Translations under genes and position numbers: made by a program | Shown: positions 8,957-17,761 of the stretch, in pieces | Numbering within the stretch: position 1 is the first letter of the stretch | How the letters are laid out: each line of letters begins with the position of its first letter | DNA from: Paenibacillus sp. J5C2022 | Lineage (GTDB): Bacteria > Bacillota > Bacilli > Paenibacillales > Paenibacillaceae | Direction of reading: 5' to 3' | DNA: 64,000 bases | NCBI RefSeq assembly: GCF_025567625.1 | Contig: NZ_JAOQJC010000001.1 | Coordinates: 124,001 to 188,000, forward strand | The notes under the pieces: generated by a model | Told to the model about the DNA's origin: nothing | The model's database searches: none | Seen by the model: the letters and a program-made list of their open reading frames with translations, nothing else

Positions 8957-9510
8957 AAGTAGGAGCTATCGCTCAAAATGGTCACATAGACTCGGAAAAG
9001 AAGAGGAAGGTGTGCGCTATCGCTCATTTTGGTCACATAGGCCCTCCAAGTGTGCCTCATACCGCCGAAAAGTAGGAGCTATCGCTCAAAATGGTCACAT
9101 AGACTCGGAAAAGAAGAGGAAAGTGTGCGCTATCGCTCATTTTAGTCACATAGGCCCTCCAAGTGTGCCTCGTACCGCCGAAAAGTAGGAGCTATCGCTC
9201 AAAATGGTCACATAGACTCGGAAAAGAAGAGGAAAGTGTGCGCTATCGCTCATTTTAGTCACACAGGCCCTCCAAGTGTGCCTCGTACCGCCGAAAAGTA
9301 GGAGCTATCGCTCAAAATGGTCACATAGACTCGGAAAAGAAGAGGAAAGTGTGCGCTATCGCTCATTTTGGTCACATAGGCCCTCCAAGTGTGCCTCGTA
9401 CCGCCGAAAAGTAGGAGCTATCGCTCAAAATGGTCACATAGACTCGGAAAAGAAGAGGAAAGTATGCGCTATCGCCCATTTTGGTCACATAGCCCCGCCA
9501 AGCCCATCTT
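8957..9510. repeat. Tandem array of five 113-bp repeats (array 1)
   Basis: The motif AGGAGCTATCGCTCAAAATG starts at 8961, 9074, 9187, 9300 and 9413, exactly 113 bases apart. Copies are nearly identical. Each unit contains two related half-sites sharing GCTATCGCTC and GGTCACATAG flanks but with complementary cores, CAAAATG in the first and CATTTTG in the second. They are spaced alternately 51 and 62 bases apart. No convincing gene lies in 8879-10283. A single degenerate copy of the palindrome of arrays 2 and 3 is seen just before, at about 8921-8936. Confidence 0.95.
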
Positions 9511-9593
9511 GCCTTGTCGCCTGACAAATGATGCGATTTAACTGTCACATTTACAAATAATGATCACTTGATCGGGGCATTATTACAAGTCGA

Positions 9594-10104
9594 TCGTCAA
9601 GATAGTTGAATTAGGGGTGCGTGTTGTATGAAATTTCGTACAAAATCGTCACGATAGTTGGATTAGAGGTGCGCGTTGTATGAAATTTCGTACAAAATCA
9701 TCACGATAGTTGGATTAGAGGTGCGTGTTGTATGAAATTTCGTACAAAATCATCACAATAGTTGCAGTAGAGGTGCGCGTTGTATGAAATTTCGTACAAA
9801 ATCGTCACGATAGTTGCATTAGAGGTGCGTGTTGTATGAAATTTCGTACAAAATCATCACAATAGTTGCATTAGAGGTGCGCGTTGTATGAAATTTCGTA
9901 CAAAATCATCACGATAGTTGGATTAGAGGTGCGCGTTGTATGAAATTTCGTACAAAATCATCATGATAGTGGTATCAGGCGTGCAATTTGTATGAAATTT
10001 CGTATAAAATCGTCACGATAGTTGGATTAGAGGTGCGCGTTGTATGAAATTTCGTACAAAATCGTCACGATAGTTGAATTAGGCGTGCAATTTATATGAC
10101 ATTG
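9594..10104 (+). repeat. Array of palindromes at exact 52-bp pitch (array 2)
   Basis: The core GTATGAAATTTCGTAC recurs with its TGAAATTTC at 9629, 9681, 9733, 9785, 9837, 9889, 9941, 9993 and 10045. A decayed tenth unit lies near 10097. Every step is 52 bases. The arms pair except for one position, where T faces G, so an RNA hairpin closes with a G-U wobble only in plus-strand transcripts. Spacers are similar (GATAGTTGGATTAGAGGTGC type) and therefore not CRISPR spacers. The array lies directly upstream of the MoxR gene. Confidence 0.95.
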
Positions 10105-10197
10105 GCCGGCAGTATGAGAGGGTGGCTTGTGTGTGATTTACTCGACAAACAAGATGCTGATCGACTATTTTGACTGCAACCGACAGAGGAAGCAACA

Positions 10198-10218
10198 GTT
10201 AGCAAAAAAACAGCTAAC
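10198..10218 (+). other. Small A-loop hairpin upstream of moxR
   Basis: GTTAGC and GCTAAC are inverted around an A-rich nine-base loop. This lies between array 2 and the MoxR start, in a stretch with no convincing gene. It has no following T-run, so it is not a normal terminator, and no clear sigma-A promoter was found around it. Confidence 0.35.
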
Positions 10219-10283
10219 CGATAACAGCTTGTACAGTCTGATCGTCAATTGGATAACGAATATGATGCTGGGGAGGAGTCGTC

Positions 10284-11273
10284 ATGCTGGAATCGCGAGA
10301 GCAGATTCATGAAGCGTCGACGCGAATGACGCGGCTGAAAGTGGAGATCGGCCGAGTCATTGTGGGTCAGGAGGAAGTGATCGAACAGCTGCTTTGGTGT
10401 CTGTTCGCCGGAGGACATGCGCTGCTGGAAGGCGTTCCGGGATTGGGCAAGACGATGCTCGTCCGAACGGTGGCCGATGCGGTCAGCTTGCAATTTTCAC
10501 GTATTCAATTCACGCCCGACTTGATGCCGTCGGATATTACGGGGACGACGGTGATCGAATTCGGCAGCGGCGGACGGCAAGAGAGATTTTTCCAGCAAGG
10601 TCCGGTGTTCGCGAATATGGTATTGGCCGATGAGATCAACCGGGCAACGCCCAAGACGCAGAGCGCGCTGCTGGAGGCGATGGGAGAAGGCTCGGTGACG
10701 GCAGGAGGGGCGACCCATCAGCTGCAGAAGCCATTCTTCGTCTTGGCCACCCAGAATCCGATCGAGCAGGAAGGCACGTATCCGCTTCCGGAAGCCCAGC
10801 TCGACCGGTTCCTGATCAAGATTCGCATCCAATATCCCACGCGCGAAGAGCTGAAGGAGATTGTCCGGCGCACGACGGCAACGGCCATTCCAAGAGCGGA
10901 AGAGGTGATGGACGGTCATGATGTGGCCGCCATTCAAGCGATGGCAAGAGGACTTCTGATCGGGGAAGAAGTGCTGGATCTGGCAGCGAGACTGGTCATG
11001 ATGACGCATCCGGCACAGTCTGACTCACCGGAGACGGTTAAGCGCTATGTCCAATACGGGGCAGGGCCGAGAGCCGTTCAGGCGCTTGTGGCGCTAGGGA
11101 AGGTCAGGGCGCTGCAGGCGGGCAGGCTGCAGGTGTCGTGGCAGGACATAAGGGAAGCGGCGAAGCCCGTCTTAAGACATCGTGTCATACTGACCTACGA
11201 GGCGGAAGCGACAGGACATTCTGCCGACGAGATAACGGATGCAATCGTTGCTTCCATCGAGGCTTCCAGATGA
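10284..11273 (+). CDS. MoxR family AAA+ ATPase
   Basis: The 329-residue protein has Walker A GVPGLGKTM near residue 55, Walker B VLADEINRATPKTQSALLEA near residue 115, sensor-1 FVLATQNPIEQEGTYPLPEA, and a C-terminal lid domain. MoxR ATPases act as chaperones that load or activate von Willebrand A-domain partners, and such partners are encoded by the next three genes. The strong GGGGAGGAG site precedes ATG 10284. The stop overlaps the DUF58 start by four bases (ATGA), which shows translational coupling. Confidence 0.95.
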   Translation: MLESREQIHEASTRMTRLKVEIGRVIVGQEEVIEQLLWCLFAGGHALLEGVPGLGKTMLVRTVADAVSLQFSRIQFTPDLMPSDITGTTVIEFGSGGRQERFFQQGPVFANMVLADEINRATPKTQSALLEAMGEGSVTAGGATHQLQKPFFVLATQNPIEQEGTYPLPEAQLDRFLIKIRIQYPTREELKEIVRRTTATAIPRAEEVMDGHDVAAIQAMARGLLIGEEVLDLAARLVMMTHPAQSDSPETVKRYVQYGAGPRAVQALVALGKVRALQAGRLQVSWQDIREAAKPVLRHRVILTYEAEATGHSADEITDAIVASIEASR

Positions 11274-12340
11274 CCGACATGATGAGCGATCTTCATGCGA
11301 ACGCAGTACGGCATACGCCTGACGAGGCGTTGCAGCTGCTATTTCCCCGGCAGGAGCTGCTGCTTCAGCTTCGTCGGCTGCGTGTGGCATCTTCAGTCCG
11401 GACGAGAGGCATGCTGGCGGGAAGGCGACGTTCGGCTACGCTTGGCAGCTCGATGGAATTCGCCGATTATCGCGCGTATGTACCGGGTGACGATATACGG
11501 CGTCTGGACTGGAATGTATACGGGCGCACGGACAAGGCATATATCAGGCAGTATTGGGATGAACAGGAGTTATCGCTTCAGCTTGTGCTGGACGCCTCCC
11601 GTTCGATGACACACTTCGGAGACGGCGACAGCAATAAGTGGCATTACGCTCTCCGTCTCGCGGCAAGCGTCGGATATACGGCACTCGGCGCCGATGACCG
11701 GGTAGCTGTCAAGATGCTGCAGCCAGGCCAAAGCGGTGCAAGCTTGCCGTTCCTTCACGGCCGGGCGGGTGCTGCGAAGCTGATGTCGTTCTTGTCGGAC
11801 TTCTGGCGTTCCGACTGGGAGCGTGTTCGATCAGAAGGGCTGGTCGGCGGCAAGCGGACAGGCCTGCAAGGCGAGCTTGCCGAGTCCGAAGGGCAGCAAG
11901 AGGTAGGGAAAGAACCCCATGAACAGGTCGAATTGGATATGTTGAGCATGTTCCGAGCCCAATGCGGCTTCATGCGTCCCGGAGCGACATGGCTGTTCAC
12001 GGACGCTTGGTTCGAAAGCGGAATAAAGGAAACGTTGCTGATGCTGGCCGGGAAGCGGCAGCATACGGTGCTGGTGCATCTGCTCAGCCCGAAGGAGCAG
12101 CATCCCCGATTGGACGGTGAACTGCTGCTGATCGACAGCGAACTGCGGAGCGGCAAGGAAGCGGCTGTCTCCAGACGGCTGCTTCACGACTACGAAGCAG
12201 CGCTGGCGAGCTACAAGCAAGAGCTTGCCGCGCTTTGCTCGGAGCTAGGAACCGTGTACTTGTTCGCGGATACAGGGAAGCCAGTGGAGAACGCGATTGC
12301 GGAATGGAGTCGCATACCGGGAGCGTTGAGCCGGCAATAG
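11270..12340 (+). CDS. DUF58 domain-containing protein (VWA-like)
   Basis: This 356-residue protein has the DUF58 signature SSMEFADYRAYVPGDDIRRL followed by DWNVYGRTDKAYIRQYWDEQ near residues 62-105. A VWA-like strand LVLDASRSM near residue 107 keeps the D-x-S-x-S metal-site pattern. DUF58 proteins regularly pair with MoxR ATPases and are thought to act in assembling surface or periplasmic complexes. No membrane helix is evident. ATG 11270 forms an ATGA overlap with moxR. The unusually long insertion around residues 180-225 is charged and probably a surface loop. Confidence 0.9.
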   Translation: MTDMMSDLHANAVRHTPDEALQLLFPRQELLLQLRRLRVASSVRTRGMLAGRRRSATLGSSMEFADYRAYVPGDDIRRLDWNVYGRTDKAYIRQYWDEQELSLQLVLDASRSMTHFGDGDSNKWHYALRLAASVGYTALGADDRVAVKMLQPGQSGASLPFLHGRAGAAKLMSFLSDFWRSDWERVRSEGLVGGKRTGLQGELAESEGQQEVGKEPHEQVELDMLSMFRAQCGFMRPGATWLFTDAWFESGIKETLLMLAGKRQHTVLVHLLSPKEQHPRLDGELLLIDSELRSGKEAAVSRRLLHDYEAALASYKQELAALCSELGTVYLFADTGKPVENAIAEWSRIPGALSRQ

Positions 12341-12370
12341 GCGAAGATGAATTGCGGAAGGAGGAGCGCG

Positions 12371-14380
12371 ATGCAGTTTTTATCTGCGGCGTCTGCATGG
12401 TTTGCTGCGGCTTTGCCGGCAATCATTCTCATGTACTTGCTCAAGCGGAAATATGAACGAACCGAGATTGCAAGCCACTTGCTATGGAAGCGGGTATTGA
12501 AGGAGCAGGAGGCGAACGCTCCGTGGCAGAAGCTGCAGAGCCGCTGGCTGCTGCTTCTGCAATTGATCATAGCCGTACTCATCGTACTGGCGCTTATGGA
12601 GCCATATTGGGAACAGCCGTCCCGATCGACCCATCATGCCGTGCTGCTCATCGATCGCTCTGGCAGTATGACGAAGAAAGCTTCCGCGGAGCCGGGCGAC
12701 GGAACGAATGGCCGTACGACTATACTGAATAAGGCCATAGTCGAAGCGAAGCGCTGGCTGAACGAACAGCCGGAGAAGCTGCCCGTATCAATTGTCGTCA
12801 CCGGCAAGCAGCCGAAGCTCATCGCTGCGGGTTTGCGGGACCGCAATAAAGCGCAAGAATTGCTGTCATCTATCACCCCTTATTATGGAACAACCGATTA
12901 TACGGCGGCGTTGTCTCTGGCCGATTCCTTGCATGCGGGTCAGCCTGGCGGCCTGACCGTCTTGTTCTCAGACGGGCAATGGGGGAGTATCGAGGAGTTG
13001 TCATCGATCCAGCTTCGAGCGCCTTTGCGCTTCATGGATGTGAACGAGAGTTTGACGGGCGATAATGTCGCACTGGTCTCTTTCGATATTGCGGGCAAAT
13101 CCGGCGAAGTACCGGGTTACTATGGCATGGCGGCAATCCGGAACAATGGCATCGAGTCCGTGACAAGCGTCGTCGCGCTGTATGCCCATTACGCCGACAG
13201 GCCGCCCGAGATGGTGGGAGAGCTGATGTTGCATGCGGCCCCCGACTCTTGGCAAAGCGCCGAGATTCGGCATCTACCTCCCGCTGATTATTATCGGGCT
13301 CAGCTGCAGAGCGATGCAGTAACGATCGATAATGTCCTCTATCAATTTCCCGGCGACACCGCTGCCGGCAAAGTACTGCTTGTGACAGAGGTGAATCTGT
13401 TCCTGGAGAAAGCGCTGCAGCTGTCGGGATTGACCGTCATGAAGGCTACTCCCGATGGCGCTGCCCCGTCAGGAGAGACGGCGGCATCGGCAGATTGGGC
13501 CGTGCTGGATACGAATGCCGATGCTCTGCTTGAGGAAGCGGAATGGTCGGCGCTCCTTGCGCAATTGCCGTTATGGATGATCGACCATCCCGAGGCTCCA
13601 CAAGGTCTGATCAGACCGTCTTCCAGCCATACCGTTATCGGGGAGCATCCCGTAACCGAGCATCTTCAACTGGCAGATATGCATATTGGAGCGCTGGGCA
13701 GCTATGAGCAACGTGAGATGGCTTGGGGAGAAGCGATTATCACATATGGAGGAATTCCGGCCTTGTATGCCGGGACTGTCGACGGATTGCCGCGCCTGTG
13801 GCAGTCGTTCCGTCTCCAGGATACCGACTGGCCTCTCCGGCAGGAATTCCCTGTGTTCGTCCTGCAAGCCGCAAGCTGGATGAACGGCGGACTTCATCCG
13901 CATCTGGGAACGGTCGTCGCAGGCGATACGATGGAGTTCGCCATGTCAGGAGGAACGCTGCAGGCGAAGTGGGAGCTAGTGGCTTCCGCGGATGAGTATG
14001 CGAGGCAGGAACTGGAAGCCATTCGGGGAGAAGCGGCTTATTTGCCGCTGGACCGGTCGACTCATATCGCTCCGCAGCTTCCCGGATTGTACAGGCTGAC
14101 CGAGCTTGGAGAGCAAGGCCGGGTGCTGGCACAGCGATATTTGCATGTGAAGGCAGATGATAAAGAGCTCATGGAGCGGACGAATCGAGCTGACTGGACA
14201 TTCCTTGAAGAGACATCCGGCAGTTCGGGAACGGAGCAGGCGGATTTTTCCAGAAAAGGTGATCCGATACGGACGCAAGAAGACGGAATGCTTCCGAATT
14301 CATATATATACGCCTGGATTGCCTTGCTCCTCATACTGCTTCTTGCGGCGGAATGGGAGGTGTATCGTCGTGGGTATTGA
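12371..14380 (+). CDS. BatA-domain / VWA membrane protein
   Basis: The 669-residue product starts with a BatA-type N-terminal segment: a first membrane helix, LKRKYERTEIASHLLWKR, and a second helix near residue 60. A von Willebrand A domain follows, with the metal-site motif LLIDRSGSM near residue 92 and a later FSDGQWG. The C-terminus carries another membrane helix near residues 640-660. A GATase1-like region may lie in the middle. ATG 12371 has AAGGAGGAG at good spacing. It ends 11 bases inside the next gene. The arrangement MoxR-DUF58-BatA-VWA resembles Bacteroides aerotolerance-type loci, although the function in Gram-positive bacteria is not settled. Confidence 0.85.
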   Translation: MQFLSAASAWFAAALPAIILMYLLKRKYERTEIASHLLWKRVLKEQEANAPWQKLQSRWLLLLQLIIAVLIVLALMEPYWEQPSRSTHHAVLLIDRSGSMTKKASAEPGDGTNGRTTILNKAIVEAKRWLNEQPEKLPVSIVVTGKQPKLIAAGLRDRNKAQELLSSITPYYGTTDYTAALSLADSLHAGQPGGLTVLFSDGQWGSIEELSSIQLRAPLRFMDVNESLTGDNVALVSFDIAGKSGEVPGYYGMAAIRNNGIESVTSVVALYAHYADRPPEMVGELMLHAAPDSWQSAEIRHLPPADYYRAQLQSDAVTIDNVLYQFPGDTAAGKVLLVTEVNLFLEKALQLSGLTVMKATPDGAAPSGETAASADWAVLDTNADALLEEAEWSALLAQLPLWMIDHPEAPQGLIRPSSSHTVIGEHPVTEHLQLADMHIGALGSYEQREMAWGEAIITYGGIPALYAGTVDGLPRLWQSFRLQDTDWPLRQEFPVFVLQAASWMNGGLHPHLGTVVAGDTMEFAMSGGTLQAKWELVASADEYARQELEAIRGEAAYLPLDRSTHIAPQLPGLYRLTELGEQGRVLAQRYLHVKADDKELMERTNRADWTFLEETSGSSGTEQADFSRKGDPIRTQEDGMLPNSYIYAWIALLLILLLAAEWEVYRRGY

Positions 14381-17240
14381 ACTGTCATCACCGCCGGCGA
14401 TGTTGCTGCTTCTGCCATGTCTATTGCTGATATGGTGGATGCTGAGGGGCACGCTTCGATTGCGAGGCAGTCGCAAGATCGCGGTCATCGCAACGAGATC
14501 GATCATACTTGGCCTGCTCGTAGCGATGGCGGCAGGCATCCATCCCTACAAGCTGCTGCAACACCGCCAAGTCGTCATCGTCGCGGACCGGTCAGCCAGC
14601 ATGGAGGATGAAGCCGGGCTGGAACAGTGGATTGCGGAGGCATGGAGCAGCAAGGAGGAGGAGGACGTCGGAGCGGTGGTCGCATTCGGGGCCAATGCGA
14701 TTATCGATTCCATTCAGTCTGCGCAATCCGAAGCGGATCACGGGCGGTACGAATTCATCGCCAAGCCGAATCCTTCCTTTACGGATATGGCAGCAGGCAT
14801 GCGTCATGCCGCCGCTCTGCTGCAGGGTTATGGCGGAGGTCGAATCGTTCTGGTGACCGATGGGAAAGAGAATAGCGGAGATGCGCGCCGGGAAGCCAGA
14901 TTGTTGAAGGATGCCGGGATTCCCGTGGACGTCTATCATTGGCCGTCGGGGGGAGGGAGCGATGCAGCGATTGAAGCGTTGAAGCTGCCAGCCGTCATGA
15001 AGGAGGGCGAGTCGTTCTCATTCCAGATCTCTATCCGCAGCACCTTCAGCGGCATGGCGGAGCTGAAGTTGTACGAGGGAAACAAGGAAGTCGGAGTATC
15101 CGGGGTACAACTGGAGAGGGGGGATAATCTGTTCTCCCTGCGAGGCGTCGCTTCGGAAGCGGGATTTCATACCTACAGAGCTGAACTGTATGCGGAGGCG
15201 GACGGGCAAGCCGCCAACAATACAGCGCATGCGTTCAGCCGCATTACAGGACCCGGGACCGTCCTAATTGTAGAGGGAGAGCCCGGCTCGTCGGGCAATG
15301 TGGAAGCAGCGCTTGCCGCTTCTTTCATCCGAACGGAGACTATTTCGCCAGAGCAGCTTCCTCTAGAGCTGACCGATTATGCCGCTTATGACAGCATTGT
15401 GCTGAATAACGTTCCCGCCACGCGTATTTCGGAGAAGCCGATGAGATGGCTGGACAGCGCTGTTGCAGACTTCGGAATTGGAATGGTCATGCTGGGTGGA
15501 GACAGCAGCTTCGGATTGGGCGGTTACTTCGACACGCCGATTGAGCGCGCATTGCCCGTATATATGGATCTGCAGGGGAGGAAGCAGATGCCGACACTTG
15601 GTCTGACGCTTATTATCGACCGCTCCGGCAGCATGTCCGGCACCAGCCTGGAACTGGCTAAGGAAGCGGCGATGCGGACGGTGGAGCTGATGCGCGAGGA
15701 GGATACGGTCGGGGTTATCGCCTTCGATTCCTCTCCATGGTGGGTGGTGGAGCCGACTCGTCTGCAAGACAAGGAATCCGTCCTATCGGCGATACAAGGA
15801 ATTGGCGCAGACGGCGGCACAGATATTTACAAGGCGCTTCAGAGCGGATTCGAAGGGCTGCTTAAGGTCGAAGCGCAGCGCAGACATATGATTCTGCTGA
15901 CTGATGGACAGTCTGCGACGTCGACGCCCTATTCCACGATCACGAACGGCATGAAGGAAAATGGGGTAACATTGTCAACTGTCGCTGTCGGCCAAGGAGC
16001 GGACAAGCGTCTGCTAGAGGAGCTGGCGTCTGCCGGAGCCGGCCGGTATTACTATACAGAGGACCAGAGCACGATCCCTGCCATTTTCAGCCGAGAGACC
16101 GTACTCATCTCCCGTACCTATGTCGTGGAAGGAGCGATTGCGCCGATTGCCGGTTCGGCCGGCGACTGGGGACGGCTATGGAAAGATGGCGTTCCGCAGC
16201 TGCAAGCCTATATCGCCACAACGCCGAAGGAGCTTGCCGAGGTTGCCCTCTGGTCCTCAGAGGAGGACCCTCTGCTGGCAAGATGGTCGTATGGCGCAGG
16301 CAAGACGGTAGCCTGGACGAGTGATTCAGCCGGCAAGTGGTCGCGGGATTGGGTACTGTGGTCATCTTACCCCGATGTGCTGACGGAATGGGTGAAATGG
16401 ACGTTCCCGCAATTCCAGCATGCGCCGTACCAGATCGAGACGAGGCTAAGAGGCGAAGCGGCGGAATTGACAGTCACCAGCACCACCGGTCATTCTCCTT
16501 CTATGAACGGTACGTTAGCCGTCCGCATCCGGGAGCATTCCGGGAATGAGCGTACAATCGGATTGTCTCCAGCGGGGCTCGGTCAATTCCGGGGCGAGTT
16601 GCCGTCCGCTGAACCGGGTGCATACTTAGCCGGCATCGGCAGCGTCAATGGCGAAGCGTTCACTGGCGGCACGACCGCGGGATTCGTCATTCCATATTCC
16701 CCGGAATACCGAATTGGCGATGACGAGGGAGAAGGACTTCTGCACGCTGTCGCTTCGTTAACGGGCGGCAGAGTCATACAGTCGGCGGAAGAAGTGTTCC
16801 GATTCCAGCCTCCCGCGATAAGGAAGCCGTATGACTGGACAAGAGAGATGCTGATTGCTGTATTGCTGCTATGGCTGCTGGATATCGCACTGCGCCGTTT
16901 ATCCATTCCTTGGACTGGATGGGCCAGCTTGCTGCACCGAGCAATGTTCCGCAAGGAGAACAGGATGACAGTACGGCAAACCACTGTCGATTCGCAGCAT
17001 GTACTGTCTAGGTTGCAGGAGAGGAAGGGCAAGAGGAGCTCGTTTTTATCCGGCGGCCATGAAGGAGATGAGGGTCATGTGCGGCTGCGAGACGGGGTGA
17101 AGGACGCACCGATTCCATCGGGGGGGCTGATCGGCGATCAATTAGACAATAAGGGCGGTAGAGCGAGTGTCGAGCAAGAGAATGCGCAATCCGCTACGGT
17201 CAGTCGGCTGCTCGCTGCCAAAAAGAAAAACAGACGATAG
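14370..17240 (+). CDS. Large VWA and GATase1-like membrane protein
   Basis: The 956-residue protein has two N-terminal hydrophobic helices. A first VWA-like domain follows (ADRSASM near residue 72, LVTDGKENSGD near residue 162). A GATase1-like region lies at about 290-390 (VMLGGDSSFGLGGY). A canonical VWA domain comes next (IIDRSGSMSG near residue 416, LLTDGQSATSTP near 510). A membrane helix lies near 830-850, and a long charged cytoplasmic tail ends in a basic cluster. GTG 14370 is chosen because GGGAGGTG lies seven bases before it and it overlaps the previous stop. Two metal-site motifs in one chain are notable. It is the last gene of the locus. Confidence 0.85.
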   Translation: MGIELSSPPAMLLLLPCLLLIWWMLRGTLRLRGSRKIAVIATRSIILGLLVAMAAGIHPYKLLQHRQVVIVADRSASMEDEAGLEQWIAEAWSSKEEEDVGAVVAFGANAIIDSIQSAQSEADHGRYEFIAKPNPSFTDMAAGMRHAAALLQGYGGGRIVLVTDGKENSGDARREARLLKDAGIPVDVYHWPSGGGSDAAIEALKLPAVMKEGESFSFQISIRSTFSGMAELKLYEGNKEVGVSGVQLERGDNLFSLRGVASEAGFHTYRAELYAEADGQAANNTAHAFSRITGPGTVLIVEGEPGSSGNVEAALAASFIRTETISPEQLPLELTDYAAYDSIVLNNVPATRISEKPMRWLDSAVADFGIGMVMLGGDSSFGLGGYFDTPIERALPVYMDLQGRKQMPTLGLTLIIDRSGSMSGTSLELAKEAAMRTVELMREEDTVGVIAFDSSPWWVVEPTRLQDKESVLSAIQGIGADGGTDIYKALQSGFEGLLKVEAQRRHMILLTDGQSATSTPYSTITNGMKENGVTLSTVAVGQGADKRLLEELASAGAGRYYYTEDQSTIPAIFSRETVLISRTYVVEGAIAPIAGSAGDWGRLWKDGVPQLQAYIATTPKELAEVALWSSEEDPLLARWSYGAGKTVAWTSDSAGKWSRDWVLWSSYPDVLTEWVKWTFPQFQHAPYQIETRLRGEAAELTVTSTTGHSPSMNGTLAVRIREHSGNERTIGLSPAGLGQFRGELPSAEPGAYLAGIGSVNGEAFTGGTTAGFVIPYSPEYRIGDDEGEGLLHAVASLTGGRVIQSAEEVFRFQPPAIRKPYDWTREMLIAVLLLWLLDIALRRLSIPWTGWASLLHRAMFRKENRMTVRQTTVDSQHVLSRLQERKGKRSSFLSGGHEGDEGHVRLRDGVKDAPIPSGGLIGDQLDNKGGRASVEQENAQSATVSRLLAAKKKNRR

Positions 17241-17290
17241 CGTTCTTCATCCTGAATAGAGCATGATGAAAACCGTTGTCCATATCGCTA

Positions 17291-17319
17291 TGGACTTTGC
17301 GCGCATGACACGTTACAAT
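17291..17319 (+). promoter_or_regulatory. Candidate sigma-A promoter for the rhodanese gene
   Basis: TGGACT (17291-17296) and TACAAT (17314-17319) are separated by 17 bases. A short palindrome GTCCATA/TATGGAC overlaps the -35 box. The start codon lies about 46 bases downstream. Confidence 0.5.
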
Positions 17320-17365
17320 GCTAACAGCAATGCAATATGAGCTGGAAAGGAGTTGCCGTGACAAC

Positions 17366-17677
17366 ATGATACGCGAAATCACAGCTGCCGAGCTGCACAG
17401 CAAGCTGGAGCAAGGTGCTGGAATCAATCTCATCGATGTCCGCGAGCCCGACGAATGGGAAGAAGGACATATATCGCAAGCGAGAAGCATTCCTCTGTCG
17501 GAATTTCAGGCGAGAGAGGGCGAAGTGCATCTGGAGGAAGGCGATGTCGTCATTATTTGCCGTAGCGGAGGACGCAGCGGCAAAGTGTGCGAATATATGC
17601 GCTTGAAGGGGTTCGATGTTGTCAATGTATGCGATGGGATGCTGGCATGGCCAGGAACCGTCGTGACAGGCCAATAA
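17366..17677 (+). CDS. Single-domain rhodanese-like protein
   Basis: The 103-residue protein is a complete rhodanese domain: INLIDVREPDEWEEGHI near residue 20, the active-site loop VIICRSGGRSGK with the catalytic cysteine near residue 62, and the C-terminal DGMLAWPG. Such proteins carry sulfane sulfur as a persulfide on the cysteine. The CRSGGRSG loop fits the thiosulfate/persulfide class rather than the arsenate or phosphatase class. AAAGGAG lies 13 bases before ATG 17366, somewhat far. It is a single-gene unit with its own promoter and terminator. Confidence 0.9.
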   Translation: MIREITAAELHSKLEQGAGINLIDVREPDEWEEGHISQARSIPLSEFQAREGEVHLEEGDVVIICRSGGRSGKVCEYMRLKGFDVVNVCDGMLAWPGTVVTGQ

Positions 17678-17700
17678 TGGAATTGCAATGCATGCATCAT

Positions 17701-17741
17701 GAACGGGACTTGAGCAGAGAAGCTGCTGTCCCGTTCATTTT
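17701..17741 (+). terminator. Intrinsic terminator after the rhodanese gene
   Basis: GAACGGGAC and GTCCCGTTC form a nine-bp outer stem. An inner AGCAG/CTGCT stem lengthens it, and ATTTTAATT follows. Confidence 0.8.
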
Positions 17742-17761
17742 AATTCCGGGAGGGATACAGG

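Noticed and set aside
10127..10312. Plus-strand frame of 61 codons upstream of moxR
   Set aside because: It begins in the decayed end of the repeat array, overlaps the moxR ribosome site and start, and has no recognisable features.
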